From contig WFXU01000011.1 of NCBI GenBank assembly GCA_015490455.1, positions 12,501-74,315 on the forward strand: 61,815 nt of DNA, in the 5' to 3' direction. Origin of the DNA: Hyphomicrobiales bacterium (GTDB lineage Bacteria; Pseudomonadota; Alphaproteobacteria; Rhizobiales; Devosiaceae). The notes under the pieces were generated by a model. The model had not been told where the DNA came from. It worked only from the letters and a program-made list of their open reading frames with translations, and did no database searches. The first letter of the stretch is position 1. The number at the start of each line of letters is the position of its first letter. Shown in pieces: positions 38,926 to 46,836 of the stretch. A program made the translations under genes and the position numbers.

Positions 38926-40176
38926 ATGACAGAAAAACAGGCAAATATAAGGATAAATGGCGATAGATTATGGGATTCATTAATGCAAATGGCCAAGATT
39001 GGTCCGGGCATTGCGGGGGGGAATAATCGCCAAACATTAACCGATGAGGATAGTGAGGGGCGTAAATTATTGCAAAAATGGTGCGAAGAGGCAGGCCTTA
39101 CTATGGGCGTAGACAAAATGGGAAATATGTTTATGCGCCGGGAAGGGACTGATAAAAATGCGCTGCCTGTTTATGTTGGCTCGCACCTTGATACTCAACC
39201 AACAGGTGGAAAATTTGACGGAGTGCTTGGTGTTCTTGGCGCGCTTGAATTAGTTCGCACCTTAAATGATCTAAATATAAAAACCAAACATCCAATAATA
39301 ATAACAAATTGGACTAATGAAGAAGGAACCAGATTTGCCCCTGCTATGTTGGCTTCGGGCGTATTTGCCAATGTGCATAAATTGGAGTGGGCTTATGATA
39401 GGAAAGATGCTGAGGGAAAGAGATTTGGTGATGAATTAAAACGTATTGGCTGGCTTGGTGAAGAGGAAGTCGGTGCAAGAAGAATGAAGGCGTTTTTTGA
39501 ATTACATATTGAACAGGGTCCTATTTTGGAAGCTGAAAATATTGATATAGGCGTGGTAACACATGGACAGGGACTTTGGTGGCTAGAGGTTACGCTTATT
39601 GGTAAAGAAAGCCACACGGGATCAACTCCAATGCATATGCGCAAAAATGCCGGTCTTGGCATGGCCAGAATGAGCGAATTAGTTCATCAAATTGCAATGG
39701 GGAATCAACCAAAGGCAGTTGGAGCGATCGGTCATTGTGACTTTTATCCAAATTCGCGTAATGTCATTGCCGGCAAGGTGGTTTTTACAATCGATTTTAG
39801 ATCTCCAGAAAAAGAAATACTTGATAATATGAAATACCGTTTTGAAAAGGAAGCACCTGAAATTGCTGCCGAGTTGGGGCTGGAAATGAATATTGAAGTT
39901 GTGGGGCATTTTGACCCGGTCAGCTTTGATGAAAATTGCCTTAAGGCAGTGCGTAATGCCGCTGAAAAACTTGGCTATTCACATAAAGATATAGTTTCTG
40001 GTGCTGGTCATGATGCTTGCTGGATAAATCGTGTTGCGCCAACCGCAATGATTATGTGCCCCTGCGTTGATGGTCTTTCTCATAATGAAGCTGAGGATAT
40101 TTCTAAGGAATGGGCGGTTGCGGGGGTTGAGGTTTTAACTCATGCAGTGTTGGAAATAGCCGAGATTGTTGAATAA
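38926..40176 (+). CDS. Zn-dependent hydrolase, N-carbamoyl amino acid/beta-ureidopropionase type
   Basis: This 416-residue M20-family metalloenzyme fits the hydantoinase/carbamoylase group. Metal ligands are seen in VGSHLDTQPTGGKFDG (His88, Asp99) and TNWTNEEGTRFAP (Glu pair near 133). FELHIEQGPILE, with the bridging His, comes near 192, and SGAGHDACWINRVAPTAMI near 357. Known members hydrolyse N-carbamoyl-L-amino acids or N-carbamoyl-beta-alanine (PydC in rhizobia). It thus appears to do chemistry similar to the previous gene by another fold. The gap of 13 bases indicates the same operon. It is the last gene before the rpsO leader. Confidence 0.87.
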   Translation: MTEKQANIRINGDRLWDSLMQMAKIGPGIAGGNNRQTLTDEDSEGRKLLQKWCEEAGLTMGVDKMGNMFMRREGTDKNALPVYVGSHLDTQPTGGKFDGVLGVLGALELVRTLNDLNIKTKHPIIITNWTNEEGTRFAPAMLASGVFANVHKLEWAYDRKDAEGKRFGDELKRIGWLGEEEVGARRMKAFFELHIEQGPILEAENIDIGVVTHGQGLWWLEVTLIGKESHTGSTPMHMRKNAGLGMARMSELVHQIAMGNQPKAVGAIGHCDFYPNSRNVIAGKVVFTIDFRSPEKEILDNMKYRFEKEAPEIAAELGLEMNIEVVGHFDPVSFDENCLKAVRNAAEKLGYSHKDIVSGAGHDACWINRVAPTAMIMCPCVDGLSHNEAEDISKEWAVAGVEVLTHAVLEIAEIVE

Positions 40177-40501
40177 TCTATTTTAATCTGACCGGAAAGA
40201 GAAAAATATAAATTTCCTATAATTTTGCCCCAAACTTAGCGGCGCTTATATATGCTTATAATCCTTGAGGGAACAAATTACAAATAGTCCATAATGGTAG
40301 GCAAATTTATCTTTGCATTTATATAAATTTTCGGCTATAGAGCGCCAGTCTATAAATTTAGGCATAATTTGACCTTTGCTGGACGACATCTTGGCTATGG
40401 TCAAAAGGGGCATTATCAGAGATTTTAGCTCCGATTTAATAAAAAGAAATAAAGGGGTATTATTAGAGATTTTAGCTCCGATTTTAAGAAAGGTAACATT
40501 G
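40177..40501 (+). promoter_or_regulatory. rpsO leader with stem and tandem duplication
   Basis: This 325-base stretch has no gene of its own. TTTGACC (40368-40374) pairs with GGTCAAA (40399-40405). Next comes an imperfect tandem duplication with period 47: AAAGGGG..AGAGATTTTAGCTCCGATTT at 40404-40437 and again at 40451-40485. The period is not a multiple of three, so it is not coding. It lies immediately before rpsO, where S15 autoregulation acts in other bacteria. The rpsO promoter must lie in this stretch, but I cannot assign it. Confidence 0.55.
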
Positions 40502-40771
40502 ATGTCGATAACGGCTGAACGAAAACAAGAATTAATTAAAGAATTTGCTATAAAAGAGGGTGATACTGGTTCACCAGAAGTGCAAGTGGCTGTTCTTTCA
40601 GAAAGAATTAAAAATCTTACGGAACATTTCAAAAGCCATAAGAAAGATAATCATTCTCGTCGTGGTCTATTGAAAATGGTTTCCCAGCGTCGCCGTCTGT
40701 TGGATTATATAAAATCTAAAGATGAAGCGCGTTATCAAAGCCTTATCAAAAGATTGGGCTTACGTCGTTAG
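40502..40771 (+). CDS. rpsO: 30S ribosomal protein S15
   Basis: This 89-residue primary 16S rRNA-binding protein shows the S15 signature throughout: [40 protein letters not shown] and RRRLLDYIK. The ATG at 40502 with AGAAAGG upstream gives the standard length; an open frame back to 40376 covers the duplicated leader and is not homologous. In other bacteria S15 represses its own translation through a leader structure. A terminator follows, and pnp is next. Confidence 0.97.
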   Translation: MSITAERKQELIKEFAIKEGDTGSPEVQVAVLSERIKNLTEHFKSHKKDNHSRRGLLKMVSQRRRLLDYIKSKDEARYQSLIKRLGLRR

Positions 40772-40779
40772 GATAATTT

Positions 40780-40803
40780 AAGGCGCAGTTTTTGCGCCTT
40801 TTT
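40780..40803 (+). terminator. rpsO terminator
   Basis: AGGCGCA (40781-40787) and TGCGCCT (40793-40799) form a 7-bp stem with a short T-rich loop followed by a T run. It is an intrinsic terminator shape between rpsO and pnp; some read-through into pnp is known in related loci. Confidence 0.85.
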
Positions 40804-40807
40804 AGCG

Positions 40808-40855
40808 GCCAGGATCGTTGGCCCCTTTCTAAGGAAAGGCGCTCGCCATCCTGGC
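40808..40855 (+). promoter_or_regulatory. long hairpin in the rpsO-pnp interval (likely RNase III site)
   Basis: GCCAGGAT (40808-40815) pairs with ATCCTGGC (40848-40855). Inside, a second stem (about CCTTTC with GAAAGG) sits above an internal loop around TAA. It lies 95 bases before the pnp start. In E. coli the pnp leader carries a hairpin cleaved by RNase III as part of PNPase autocontrol; the same use is inferred here. Confidence 0.6.
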
Positions 40856-40949
40856 TAAATATAAATAGATTAATTCCGATCTGCCAATGAGGCGTTGGAG
40901 TTAGTTTGACTAATGGTTCATTAGAATTTGAATCAGAAAGATAGAAAAT

Positions 40950-43070
40950 ATGTTTGATCATCATAAAGTAGAACTTGATTGGGGGGGAGTTCCCCTTACT
41001 CTTGAAACAGGAAAAATTGCCCGCCAGGCAGATGGTGCTGTTCTAGCAACGCTTGGTGAAACGGTGGTTTTGGCAACTATTGTCAGCGCTAAGGAAGCAA
41101 AAGAGGGGCAGGATTTTTTCCCATTAACCGTAAATTATCAGGAAAAATCCTATGCAGCCGGCAAAATTCCGGGCGGTTACTTAAAACGTGAAGCGCGCCC
41201 AAGCGAGGCAGAAACGCTTATTTCCCGCCTGATTGATAGGCCAATTCGCCCTCTATTTCCCGAAGGATATAAAAATGAAACACAAATAATTGTAACAGTA
41301 TTGCAGCATGATATGGAAAATGAGCCGGATATTTTGGCTATTGTTGCAACATCTGCGGCCCTTACAATTTCCGGTGTGCCCTTTATGGGGCCTATTGGGG
41401 CAGCGCGTGTTGGTTATATTGACGGCGAATATATATTAAATACTCCCATTGACAGACGTAATGATAGCGCTCTTGATTTGGTTGTTGCCGGCACAAAGGA
41501 CGCTGTTTTAATGGTGGAATCTGAAGCTAAGGAGCTTTCAGAGGAAGTGATGCTCGGTGCGGTTATGTTTGGCCATAGGCAGAGCCAAAAGGTAATTGAA
41601 GCAATTATTAAACTTGCTGAACAAGCGGCAAAAGAACCGCGAGAGTTTGAGCCAGAAGATTTAAGCCAGCTTGAAAAAGAAATGTCCAAAATAATCTCTA
41701 AGGATATTGAAAAGGCTTATAAAATTATCAAAAAGGAAGAACGTTATAATGCGCTTGATGAGGCAAAGGCCAAAGTTAAAGAAGCTCTTATGCCAAAGGA
41801 AGGTGAAGAGGCAAGATGGAATGATGAGCAAATATCAACCATTTTCAAAAAATTACAGGCAGACATTGTTCGCTCTTCAATAATCAAAAATGGCAAAAGG
41901 ATTGATGGGCGTGATTTAACTACTGTGCGCCCAATTGTTGCAGAAGTTGGTATTTTACCGCGAACACATGGCTCAGCCCTTTTTACTCGCGGTGAAACTC
42001 AGGCCCTAGTTGTGGCAACGCTTGGCACTGGTGATGATGAACAATATGTTGATAGTTTGGAGGGAACGACAAAGCAAAATTTTATGCTTCATTATAATTT
42101 CCCTCCCTATTCGGTCGGTGAAGCAGGGCGCACTGGTTTTACTTCCAGGCGCGAAATAGGGCATGGCAAATTAGCCTGGCGCGCCATTAATCCGATGCGC
42201 CCCAGTCCAGAAGAATTTCCTTATACTTTAAGGGTAGTTTCTGAAATTACCGAAAGTAATGGCTCTTCCTCTATGGCAACCGTTTGTGGCACTTCTTTAG
42301 CTCTTATGGATGCGGGTGTTCCAATGAAGGGAGCCGTTGCAGGAATAGCGATGGGACTTATTTTGGAGGGTGATAAATATGCTGTTCTTTCCGATATTTT
42401 GGGCGATGAAGATCATTTGGGAGATATGGATTTTAAGGTTGCCGGCTCAAGAAATGGAATAACTTCATTACAGATGGATATTAAAATTGCCGGTATTACC
42501 GAAGAAATTATGAAGGTAGCACTAGAGCAGGCAAGAGAGGGACGCAATCATATTTTGGATGAGATGGCAAAGGCGCTTGATAGTGCGCGTGAGGAGGTAG
42601 GAGAATTTGCCCCGCGTATTGAAACAATAAAAATTCCTACCGATAAAATTCGTGAAGTTATCGGCACTGGTGGCAAGGTTATTCGTGAAATTGTTGAAAA
42701 AACCGGCGCTAAGGTCAATATTGAAGATGATGGAACGGTAAAAATTGCTTCTTCCGATGGTAAATCAATTGAGGCGGCGCTAAAATGGATTAGATCTATT
42801 ACTGATGAGCCTGAAGCTGGTGAGATATATCAGGGAACAGTGGTTAAGACCGCTGATTTTGGCGCTTTTGTTAATTTTTTCGGCCCAAAAGATGGTCTGG
42901 TGCATATTTCTCAATTGGCTAATGAACGCGTTGGCAAAACAACCGACATAGTTAAGGAAGGGGATAAGGTTTGGGTCAAATTGCTCGGCTTTGATGATAG
43001 GGGCAAAGTGCGCCTATCTATGAAGATGGTGGATCAGAAAACCGGCAAAGAGATAAAGGAAAGAAAATAA
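40950..43070 (+). CDS. pnp: polyribonucleotide nucleotidyltransferase (PNPase)
   Basis: This 706-residue 3'-5' phosphorolytic exoribonuclease degrades mRNA, often with the degradosome. Domains in order are RNase PH-like 1 (about 10-145), an alpha-helical linker (about 240-310), RNase PH-like 2 (about 320-545, with [20 protein letters not shown]), KH ([20 protein letters not shown] near 567) and S1 ([20 protein letters not shown] near 625). Length and domain order are standard. A terminator follows 25 bases after the stop. Confidence 0.97.
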   Translation: MFDHHKVELDWGGVPLTLETGKIARQADGAVLATLGETVVLATIVSAKEAKEGQDFFPLTVNYQEKSYAAGKIPGGYLKREARPSEAETLISRLIDRPIRPLFPEGYKNETQIIVTVLQHDMENEPDILAIVATSAALTISGVPFMGPIGAARVGYIDGEYILNTPIDRRNDSALDLVVAGTKDAVLMVESEAKELSEEVMLGAVMFGHRQSQKVIEAIIKLAEQAAKEPREFEPEDLSQLEKEMSKIISKDIEKAYKIIKKEERYNALDEAKAKVKEALMPKEGEEARWNDEQISTIFKKLQADIVRSSIIKNGKRIDGRDLTTVRPIVAEVGILPRTHGSALFTRGETQALVVATLGTGDDEQYVDSLEGTTKQNFMLHYNFPPYSVGEAGRTGFTSRREIGHGKLAWRAINPMRPSPEEFPYTLRVVSEITESNGSSSMATVCGTSLALMDAGVPMKGAVAGIAMGLILEGDKYAVLSDILGDEDHLGDMDFKVAGSRNGITSLQMDIKIAGITEEIMKVALEQAREGRNHILDEMAKALDSAREEVGEFAPRIETIKIPTDKIREVIGTGGKVIREIVEKTGAKVNIEDDGTVKIASSDGKSIEAALKWIRSITDEPEAGEIYQGTVVKTADFGAFVNFFGPKDGLVHISQLANERVGKTTDIVKEGDKVWVKLLGFDDRGKVRLSMKMVDQKTGKEIKERK

Positions 43071-43094
43071 TTTTAGTTCTTGCCTTGAGTTTTT

Positions 43095-43123
43095 AAGTCT
43101 CGCAATTTGCGGGGCTTATTTTT
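43095..43123 (+). terminator. pnp terminator
   Basis: AAGTCTCGCA (43095-43104) pairs with TGCGGGGCTT (43108-43117), with two G-U pairs, over an ATT loop, followed by ATTTTT. It is a good intrinsic terminator. Confidence 0.85.
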
Positions 43124-43182
43124 GAATTGATATTTTGTTCAGGATTCAGAAGTCAGAAATATAGCAGTTTCAATTTACATGA

Positions 43183-43392
43183 ATGGATAGAAAGAGTAAC
43201 GCTAATTCTTCCATAGTCTTCGCTATTGCATTCGCATTTATGTGTAGTTTTTGCAATTTTGATGGATATTTTTTTGCTTCACTATTCCAAACAACTAATT
43301 TGGAGGGTGATATAAGCCATAAAGCCATAAAGCCGAGAGAACCTGTTAAAATTGGCTGGCACGATAGTTTGCTTCAAGACTGGACAGAATAA
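43183..43392 (+). CDS. possible small protein with N-terminal hydrophobic segment
   Basis: This open frame encodes 69 residues: a short polar start, a hydrophobic stretch (about 10-35, IVFAIAFAFMCSFC) that could be a signal or membrane segment, and a charged C-terminus ending HDSLLQDWTE. There is no Shine-Dalgarno before the ATG, and I recognise no family. It lies alone in the gene-poor 670-base interval after the pnp terminator, so it may be chance. Confidence 0.25.
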   Translation: MDRKSNANSSIVFAIAFAFMCSFCNFDGYFFASLFQTTNLEGDISHKAIKPREPVKIGWHDSLLQDWTE

Positions 43393-43743
43393 TTGATATA
43401 AACAGATAAAGCTAGTTTTACAAGGTCATTGACTTCAATTTTGTCAGATAAAGCGGGGGAAGGAGAAAATATACAGGATAAATCCGGCCATCCACCGCTC
43501 AGCATTCACTTGATGGTCAGCATCCATATTCTCAAATATGGAAGATAATCTTTCAGGCGGCAATATAACTTAAATCCCTTAAACACCTAGCTAATATTGG
43601 CTAAAACTTCCGCCCTTCCTCAAATGGATAAAACCATTTAGTTCAAAATCTGGATAGGGCGAATATCAAAATATTTGTCAAAATCGCGGAAGGTATAAGA
43701 ATTTCAACTAATACAATTTAATAATGCAGCCGACCACCCCCCA
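43393..43743. other. gene-poor interval before cobW with hairpin
   Basis: No gene is supportable in these 350 bases. A perfect 8-bp hairpin with a 4-base loop lies at 43523-43542 (arms TCCATATT and AATATGGA). The repeat copy described separately fills 43584-43688. The rest shows nothing I recognise. Confidence 0.5.
43584..43688. repeat. dispersed palindromic intergenic repeat, copy 2
   Basis: Bases 43599-43688 align with 3409-3501 at about three-quarters identity by eye, with small indels. Arms are GCCCTTCCT (43612-43620) and GGATAGGGC (43652-43660). The right arm is the exact reverse complement of the left arm of copy 1 (GCCCTATCC), which supports an ancestral palindrome. Like copy 1 it sits after a terminator of a plus-strand unit (pnp) and before a convergent minus-strand gene (cobW). 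Confidence 0.65.
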
Positions 43744-44790
43744 TCATGCCCCCAAACCCAATAATTCTTCCTTTATCTTATTCTCATTAAGCCCCTTTTG
43801 CCCAATTATTACTAATGATGTTTCTTGCTTCTCCTCTTCTTGCCAATTTTTATCAAAATATGAACTTATCCTTGCACCAACCGCTTGAATAGTTAGGCGT
43901 GCTTCACTTCCCCTAATTGCACCAAAGCCTTTTAGGCGCAAAATATCATGCTGTTTTATTATGTTTTCAATATTTTTAAGTAGAGATTCTTTACTTTCAC
44001 TTGGGGGCAAATAAAGCGAAAAACTAACGAAATCATCGTGCTCATGTTCGCCCTCATGATATAATTCATGATGGCTTTCTCGCCCCTTATAATCTTCACT
44101 AGAATTAAGCCCCAAACCCAATAAGGCCTTTATATCAACCACGCCATTTTTAGCGCTAATAATTGCCGTGCCTTCTCGCTTTTCCTGCTCTAATTTTAGC
44201 TTTATTTTTTTAAGCTGTTCTTTATCAATCATATCAATTTTATTTATCACGATTAAATCGGCGCAGATTATTTGATCTATAAAAAGTTCGCCAAGCGGGG
44301 TTTCATGATCAAGCATTTCATCTTGTTCTCGTTGTTGATTTACTGCCCCTTCATTTGCCGCAAAGCGCCCCTCACTAAGCGCTAAAGCGTCAACCACGCT
44401 AATAATACCATCGATGCTTACTTTTGTTTTTATCTCAGGCCAATTAAACGCCTTAACTAAGGGTTGGGGCAAAGCAAGCCCTGAAGTTTCAATAATAATG
44501 TGCTCGGGTGGGTTTTCTCGTGCTAATAATTTCTCCATTGTTGGGATAAATTCATCAGCCACCGTGCAGCAAATACAACCATTAGCGAGCTCTACAATAT
44601 CATCATCTTTAGTGCAGTTTTCATCGCCGCAACCTTTAAGCAATTCGCCATCAACGCCCTTTTCACCAAATTCATTGATGATTAGGGCAATGCGTTTACC
44701 ACTGGCATTTTCTAAAATATGCTGAATTATTGTTGTTTTACCGGCTCCTAAAAAGCCGGTAATTATCGTTGTTGGAATTTTTGTTACCAC
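43744..44790 (-). CDS. cobW: CobW-family G3E GTPase
   Basis: This 348-residue metallochaperone-type GTPase has the P-loop GFLGAGKTT at 12-20, the metal-binding CxCC at Cys72-Cys75 (GCICCTV), the guanine motif NKID near 170, and a His-rich stretch (HHELYHEGEHEHDD near 237). A CobW C-terminal domain follows (about 250-345). CobW proteins are thought to deliver cobalt to B12 synthesis. The location after cbtB-cbtA under a cobalamin riboswitch supports cobalt rather than zinc. The start is GTG, overlapping the cbtA stop by one base. No cobN or other cob gene follows in the window. Confidence 0.93.
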   Translation of the reverse strand: MVTKIPTTIITGFLGAGKTTIIQHILENASGKRIALIINEFGEKGVDGELLKGCGDENCTKDDDIVELANGCICCTVADEFIPTMEKLLARENPPEHIIIETSGLALPQPLVKAFNWPEIKTKVSIDGIISVVDALALSEGRFAANEGAVNQQREQDEMLDHETPLGELFIDQIICADLIVINKIDMIDKEQLKKIKLKLEQEKREGTAIISAKNGVVDIKALLGLGLNSSEDYKGRESHHELYHEGEHEHDDFVSFSLYLPPSESKESLLKNIENIIKQHDILRLKGFGAIRGSEARLTIQAVGARISSYFDKNWQEEEKQETSLVIIGQKGLNENKIKEELLGLGA

Positions 44791-45491
44791 TAGCCTATCC
44801 TCTTATTAAAAAAGCCATAAAGCCAGCCAACAGTTAGCCAAAAACTAAGCGAAGTAAATAAAGCATTTGCGGCATAAGAAGTTGCTAAATGGGCAGGAAC
44901 ATCAGATTCTAATGTTGGTGGAATTGGCGCACCAATTATATGTGGCAATAAAAATAAAATAAGCGCCACAATTAGCCCAATTGGTTTTTGATATTTAAGC
45001 AAAATTATTATGGAAATAGCGCTTGCTAACACCGTCCCCCACCACCAAATTTGCCTTGCGCCAAGTTCAGCCGCTATCATGCCCGGCAGTTCAGGCGGCA
45101 AACCAATTGCCGGCATTAAATTAAAGCTAATAAATCCAGCTAAACCCCATAATAGCCCATTTTGGGTAGTGATTGGCTGTTTGATTAAGGTTGAAATTGC
45201 CGCCATGATAAGGGTGAACCCTATGGCGGTTAAAATAGTTGCAAGAACAGTATAAAATATCCTTTCAAACCCATCTTGTGGCGTCCAATCTTGCTCAGAT
45301 ATTTCATGTTTATGTGGGGCAACCGGCTCCCCCTCTTGCTCATGCTTAATTGCGTCAGCTTCACTTATTTCATAAAGTTCAGCCTCTAAAATAAGCGGCA
45401 CAACCCGCCATTGCATAATTGCCGATTGCACTATGCCCGCCATTAACCCAGCAAGAATTGCAACGAAAAATATTCGCTTAAAAACTTCCAT
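44790..45491 (-). CDS. cbtA: CbtA family cobalt transporter subunit
   Basis: This 233-residue integral membrane protein has about five membrane segments. The N-terminal VAILAGLMAGIVQSAIMQW is followed by an acidic and His-bearing loop (about 36-70, ending KHEISEQDWTPQDGFERI) that may face the metal. FISFNLMPAIGLPPELPGM comes near 140. This matches CbtA, predicted to import cobalt together with CbtB. Transport activity is inferred from family and riboswitch control. GGAGAAAT precedes the ATG. It lies 26 bases after cbtB. Confidence 0.9.
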   Translation of the reverse strand: MEVFKRIFFVAILAGLMAGIVQSAIMQWRVVPLILEAELYEISEADAIKHEQEGEPVAPHKHEISEQDWTPQDGFERIFYTVLATILTAIGFTLIMAAISTLIKQPITTQNGLLWGLAGFISFNLMPAIGLPPELPGMIAAELGARQIWWWGTVLASAISIIILLKYQKPIGLIVALILFLLPHIIGAPIPPTLESDVPAHLATSYAANALFTSLSFWLTVGWLYGFFNKRIG

Positions 45492-45517
45492 TTTATTTCT
45501 CCAATATTCTTAAAAAT

Positions 45518-45691
45518 TTAGTGGCAGGGAAAGCCAAGCGCATGGCGCATATCATGCGCACCATTATGCACCGCTATATTTTGCACAATGCCAGTGCCAT
45601 AAATTAGCGATAAGCCAATGAACAAGGCTAAAGAGCCGGCAATTAGAGAAGAAGAAATAGAAATAGATTTTATTTTGGTTATAGATATCAT
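45518..45691 (-). CDS. cbtB: CbtB family cobalt transporter small subunit
   Basis: This 57-residue protein has one membrane segment (about 14-33) and a C-terminal metal-ligand tail (HNGAHDMRHALGFPCH), as expected for CbtB. ATG 45691 has GGGAGGTG seven bases upstream, which decides the start; a longer open frame back to 45874 runs through the riboswitch and is not real. It is the first gene of the cbtB-cbtA-cobW operon. Confidence 0.92.
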   Translation of the reverse strand: MISITKIKSISISSSLIAGSLALFIGLSLIYGTGIVQNIAVHNGAHDMRHALGFPCH

Positions 45692-45734
45692 TATCAACAC
45701 CTCCCGTGTTATTAAAAGAGCTAAAATTATTAAT

Positions 45735-45889
45735 TGGCAGGTCTCCTGACTTGTGATGTCTTTAATCGCCTTTCTAGCCTTCCCGGTAAATCCAGTGGCA
45801 TATAAGAAAAACTCATCACTTACAGTTGCGGGGGCAGTTATGGAATTGAACCCCTGTTGGGTAATTCGCACCATATTCCCTATTAAGTC
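45735..45889 (-). promoter_or_regulatory. cobalamin riboswitch
   Basis: On the minus strand the full aptamer core can be read in order: AATAGGGAATATGGTG, then AACAGGGG, the long conserved ACTGCCCCCGCAACTGTAAG, GCCACTGG, CCGGGAAGGC, and AGTCAGGAGACCTGCC. These are the conserved blocks of the AdoCbl riboswitch, including the B12 box. It lies about 45 bases upstream of cbtB and should shut off the operon when cobalamin is plentiful. Confidence 0.96.
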
Positions 45890-45954
45890 TAAATCATTTT
45901 TGATTTATGACACCAACAGCTAATGATTAGCATATATTTTTTTGAAGGCAATCT

Positions 45955-46680
45955 TTAATCAATCAAAAAATAGGTTATTGTTGAAACAACCCTTATTTTC
46001 TTATCTATTTGCCTATCGGGTCTTTCATCTGGAATGTTAATTGCCGGTAAAATTTGGAAAACACCCTGATTGGCGGATTTAATATTGCCAACTTTGGATT
46101 GTGATTCTATGGCAAATTTTGTTGCCGCTTCTCTTGCTCTCTTTGTTGCTTCGCTTAGCATTTCACCCTTTAGGGCGTTAAGATTGGTAAAAATATAAGT
46201 TGGTCCAGAAGAATAAGAATCAGAAGAAAAAACTACTCCTTCTCGTAAAAGATCAGAAATTGAGCGGGCAGCTAGGGAAATTTTTTCAACATTTTTTGAA
46301 CTAACCATTATGCTTTGGGTTAGGATAAAGCGAAAATTTACATCAATATTATTATTTGAATAGCCAGCAGCCCTATCGCGCACCGTAATATTTTGCACCT
46401 TTATTTCTGATCTCTCAAAGCCCTTATCGGCTAAAAACCGCCTAACTGCTTGTTCGCTTTTTTCAAGTTCAATGCGCGCTTGTTCAAGATTTGCCCCAGA
46501 AGCAATAAATTGAATTGGTAAAAAACCAAGATCTGCCCTAACAATCCTTTCAGAAAGCCCCTTAACCGTAACAATACGAACAGGCTCGCGCGAAATAATA
46601 AAACCATTAGCAATAAACCAACCACTAAGCGCTATGCCTAAAGCAATAATAAGTGCTGAAAAAAATTTAGAAAATCCCAT
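45955..46680 (-). CDS. SIMPL-domain (DUF541) periplasmic protein
   Basis: This 241-residue protein has an N-terminal membrane or signal-anchor segment (about 5-26) and a SIMPL/DUF541 domain: VTVKGLSERIVRADLGFLPI, then QARIELEKSEQAVRRFLADKGF, TVRDRAAGYSNNN, and the C-terminal long helix with ATKRAREAATKFA. It likely sits at the outer face of the inner membrane or in the periplasm. The role is unknown; relatives are linked with envelope and stress functions. I start it at ATG 46680, which has GGAGGG upstream; the TTG 12 bases earlier falls before this site. Confidence 0.87.
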   Translation of the reverse strand: MGFSKFFSALIIALGIALSGWFIANGFIISREPVRIVTVKGLSERIVRADLGFLPIQFIASGANLEQARIELEKSEQAVRRFLADKGFERSEIKVQNITVRDRAAGYSNNNIDVNFRFILTQSIMVSSKNVEKISLAARSISDLLREGVVFSSDSYSSGPTYIFTNLNALKGEMLSEATKRAREAATKFAIESQSKVGNIKSANQGVFQILPAINIPDERPDRQIDKKIRVVSTITYFLID

Positions 46681-46836
46681 TTTTCCCTCCAATTCCCCTT
46701 CTAAATTGCTAATAATTTGCCAAAATAGATTAGTCAGGGAATTATGCTAATAACAAGGCAAAATATGAAAATATAGTGCTTGGATTTAGTTTAATTTAGC
46801 CATAAGATTAAAATAAATATAGGATTTATATAAATT

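Noticed and set aside
40368-40405. TTTGACC and GGTCAAA upstream of rpsO as a second RutR operator
   Set aside because: The half-sites are separated by 24 bases, not 2, and the setting suits an RNA stem.
40376-40501. N-terminal extension of rpsO to 131 residues
   Set aside because: S15 proteins are about 89 residues; the extension covers the duplicated leader and has no homology to S15.
45692-45874. N-terminal extension of cbtB to 118 residues
   Set aside because: The extension is the translated cobalamin riboswitch. A strong ribosome-binding site marks the real start at 45691.
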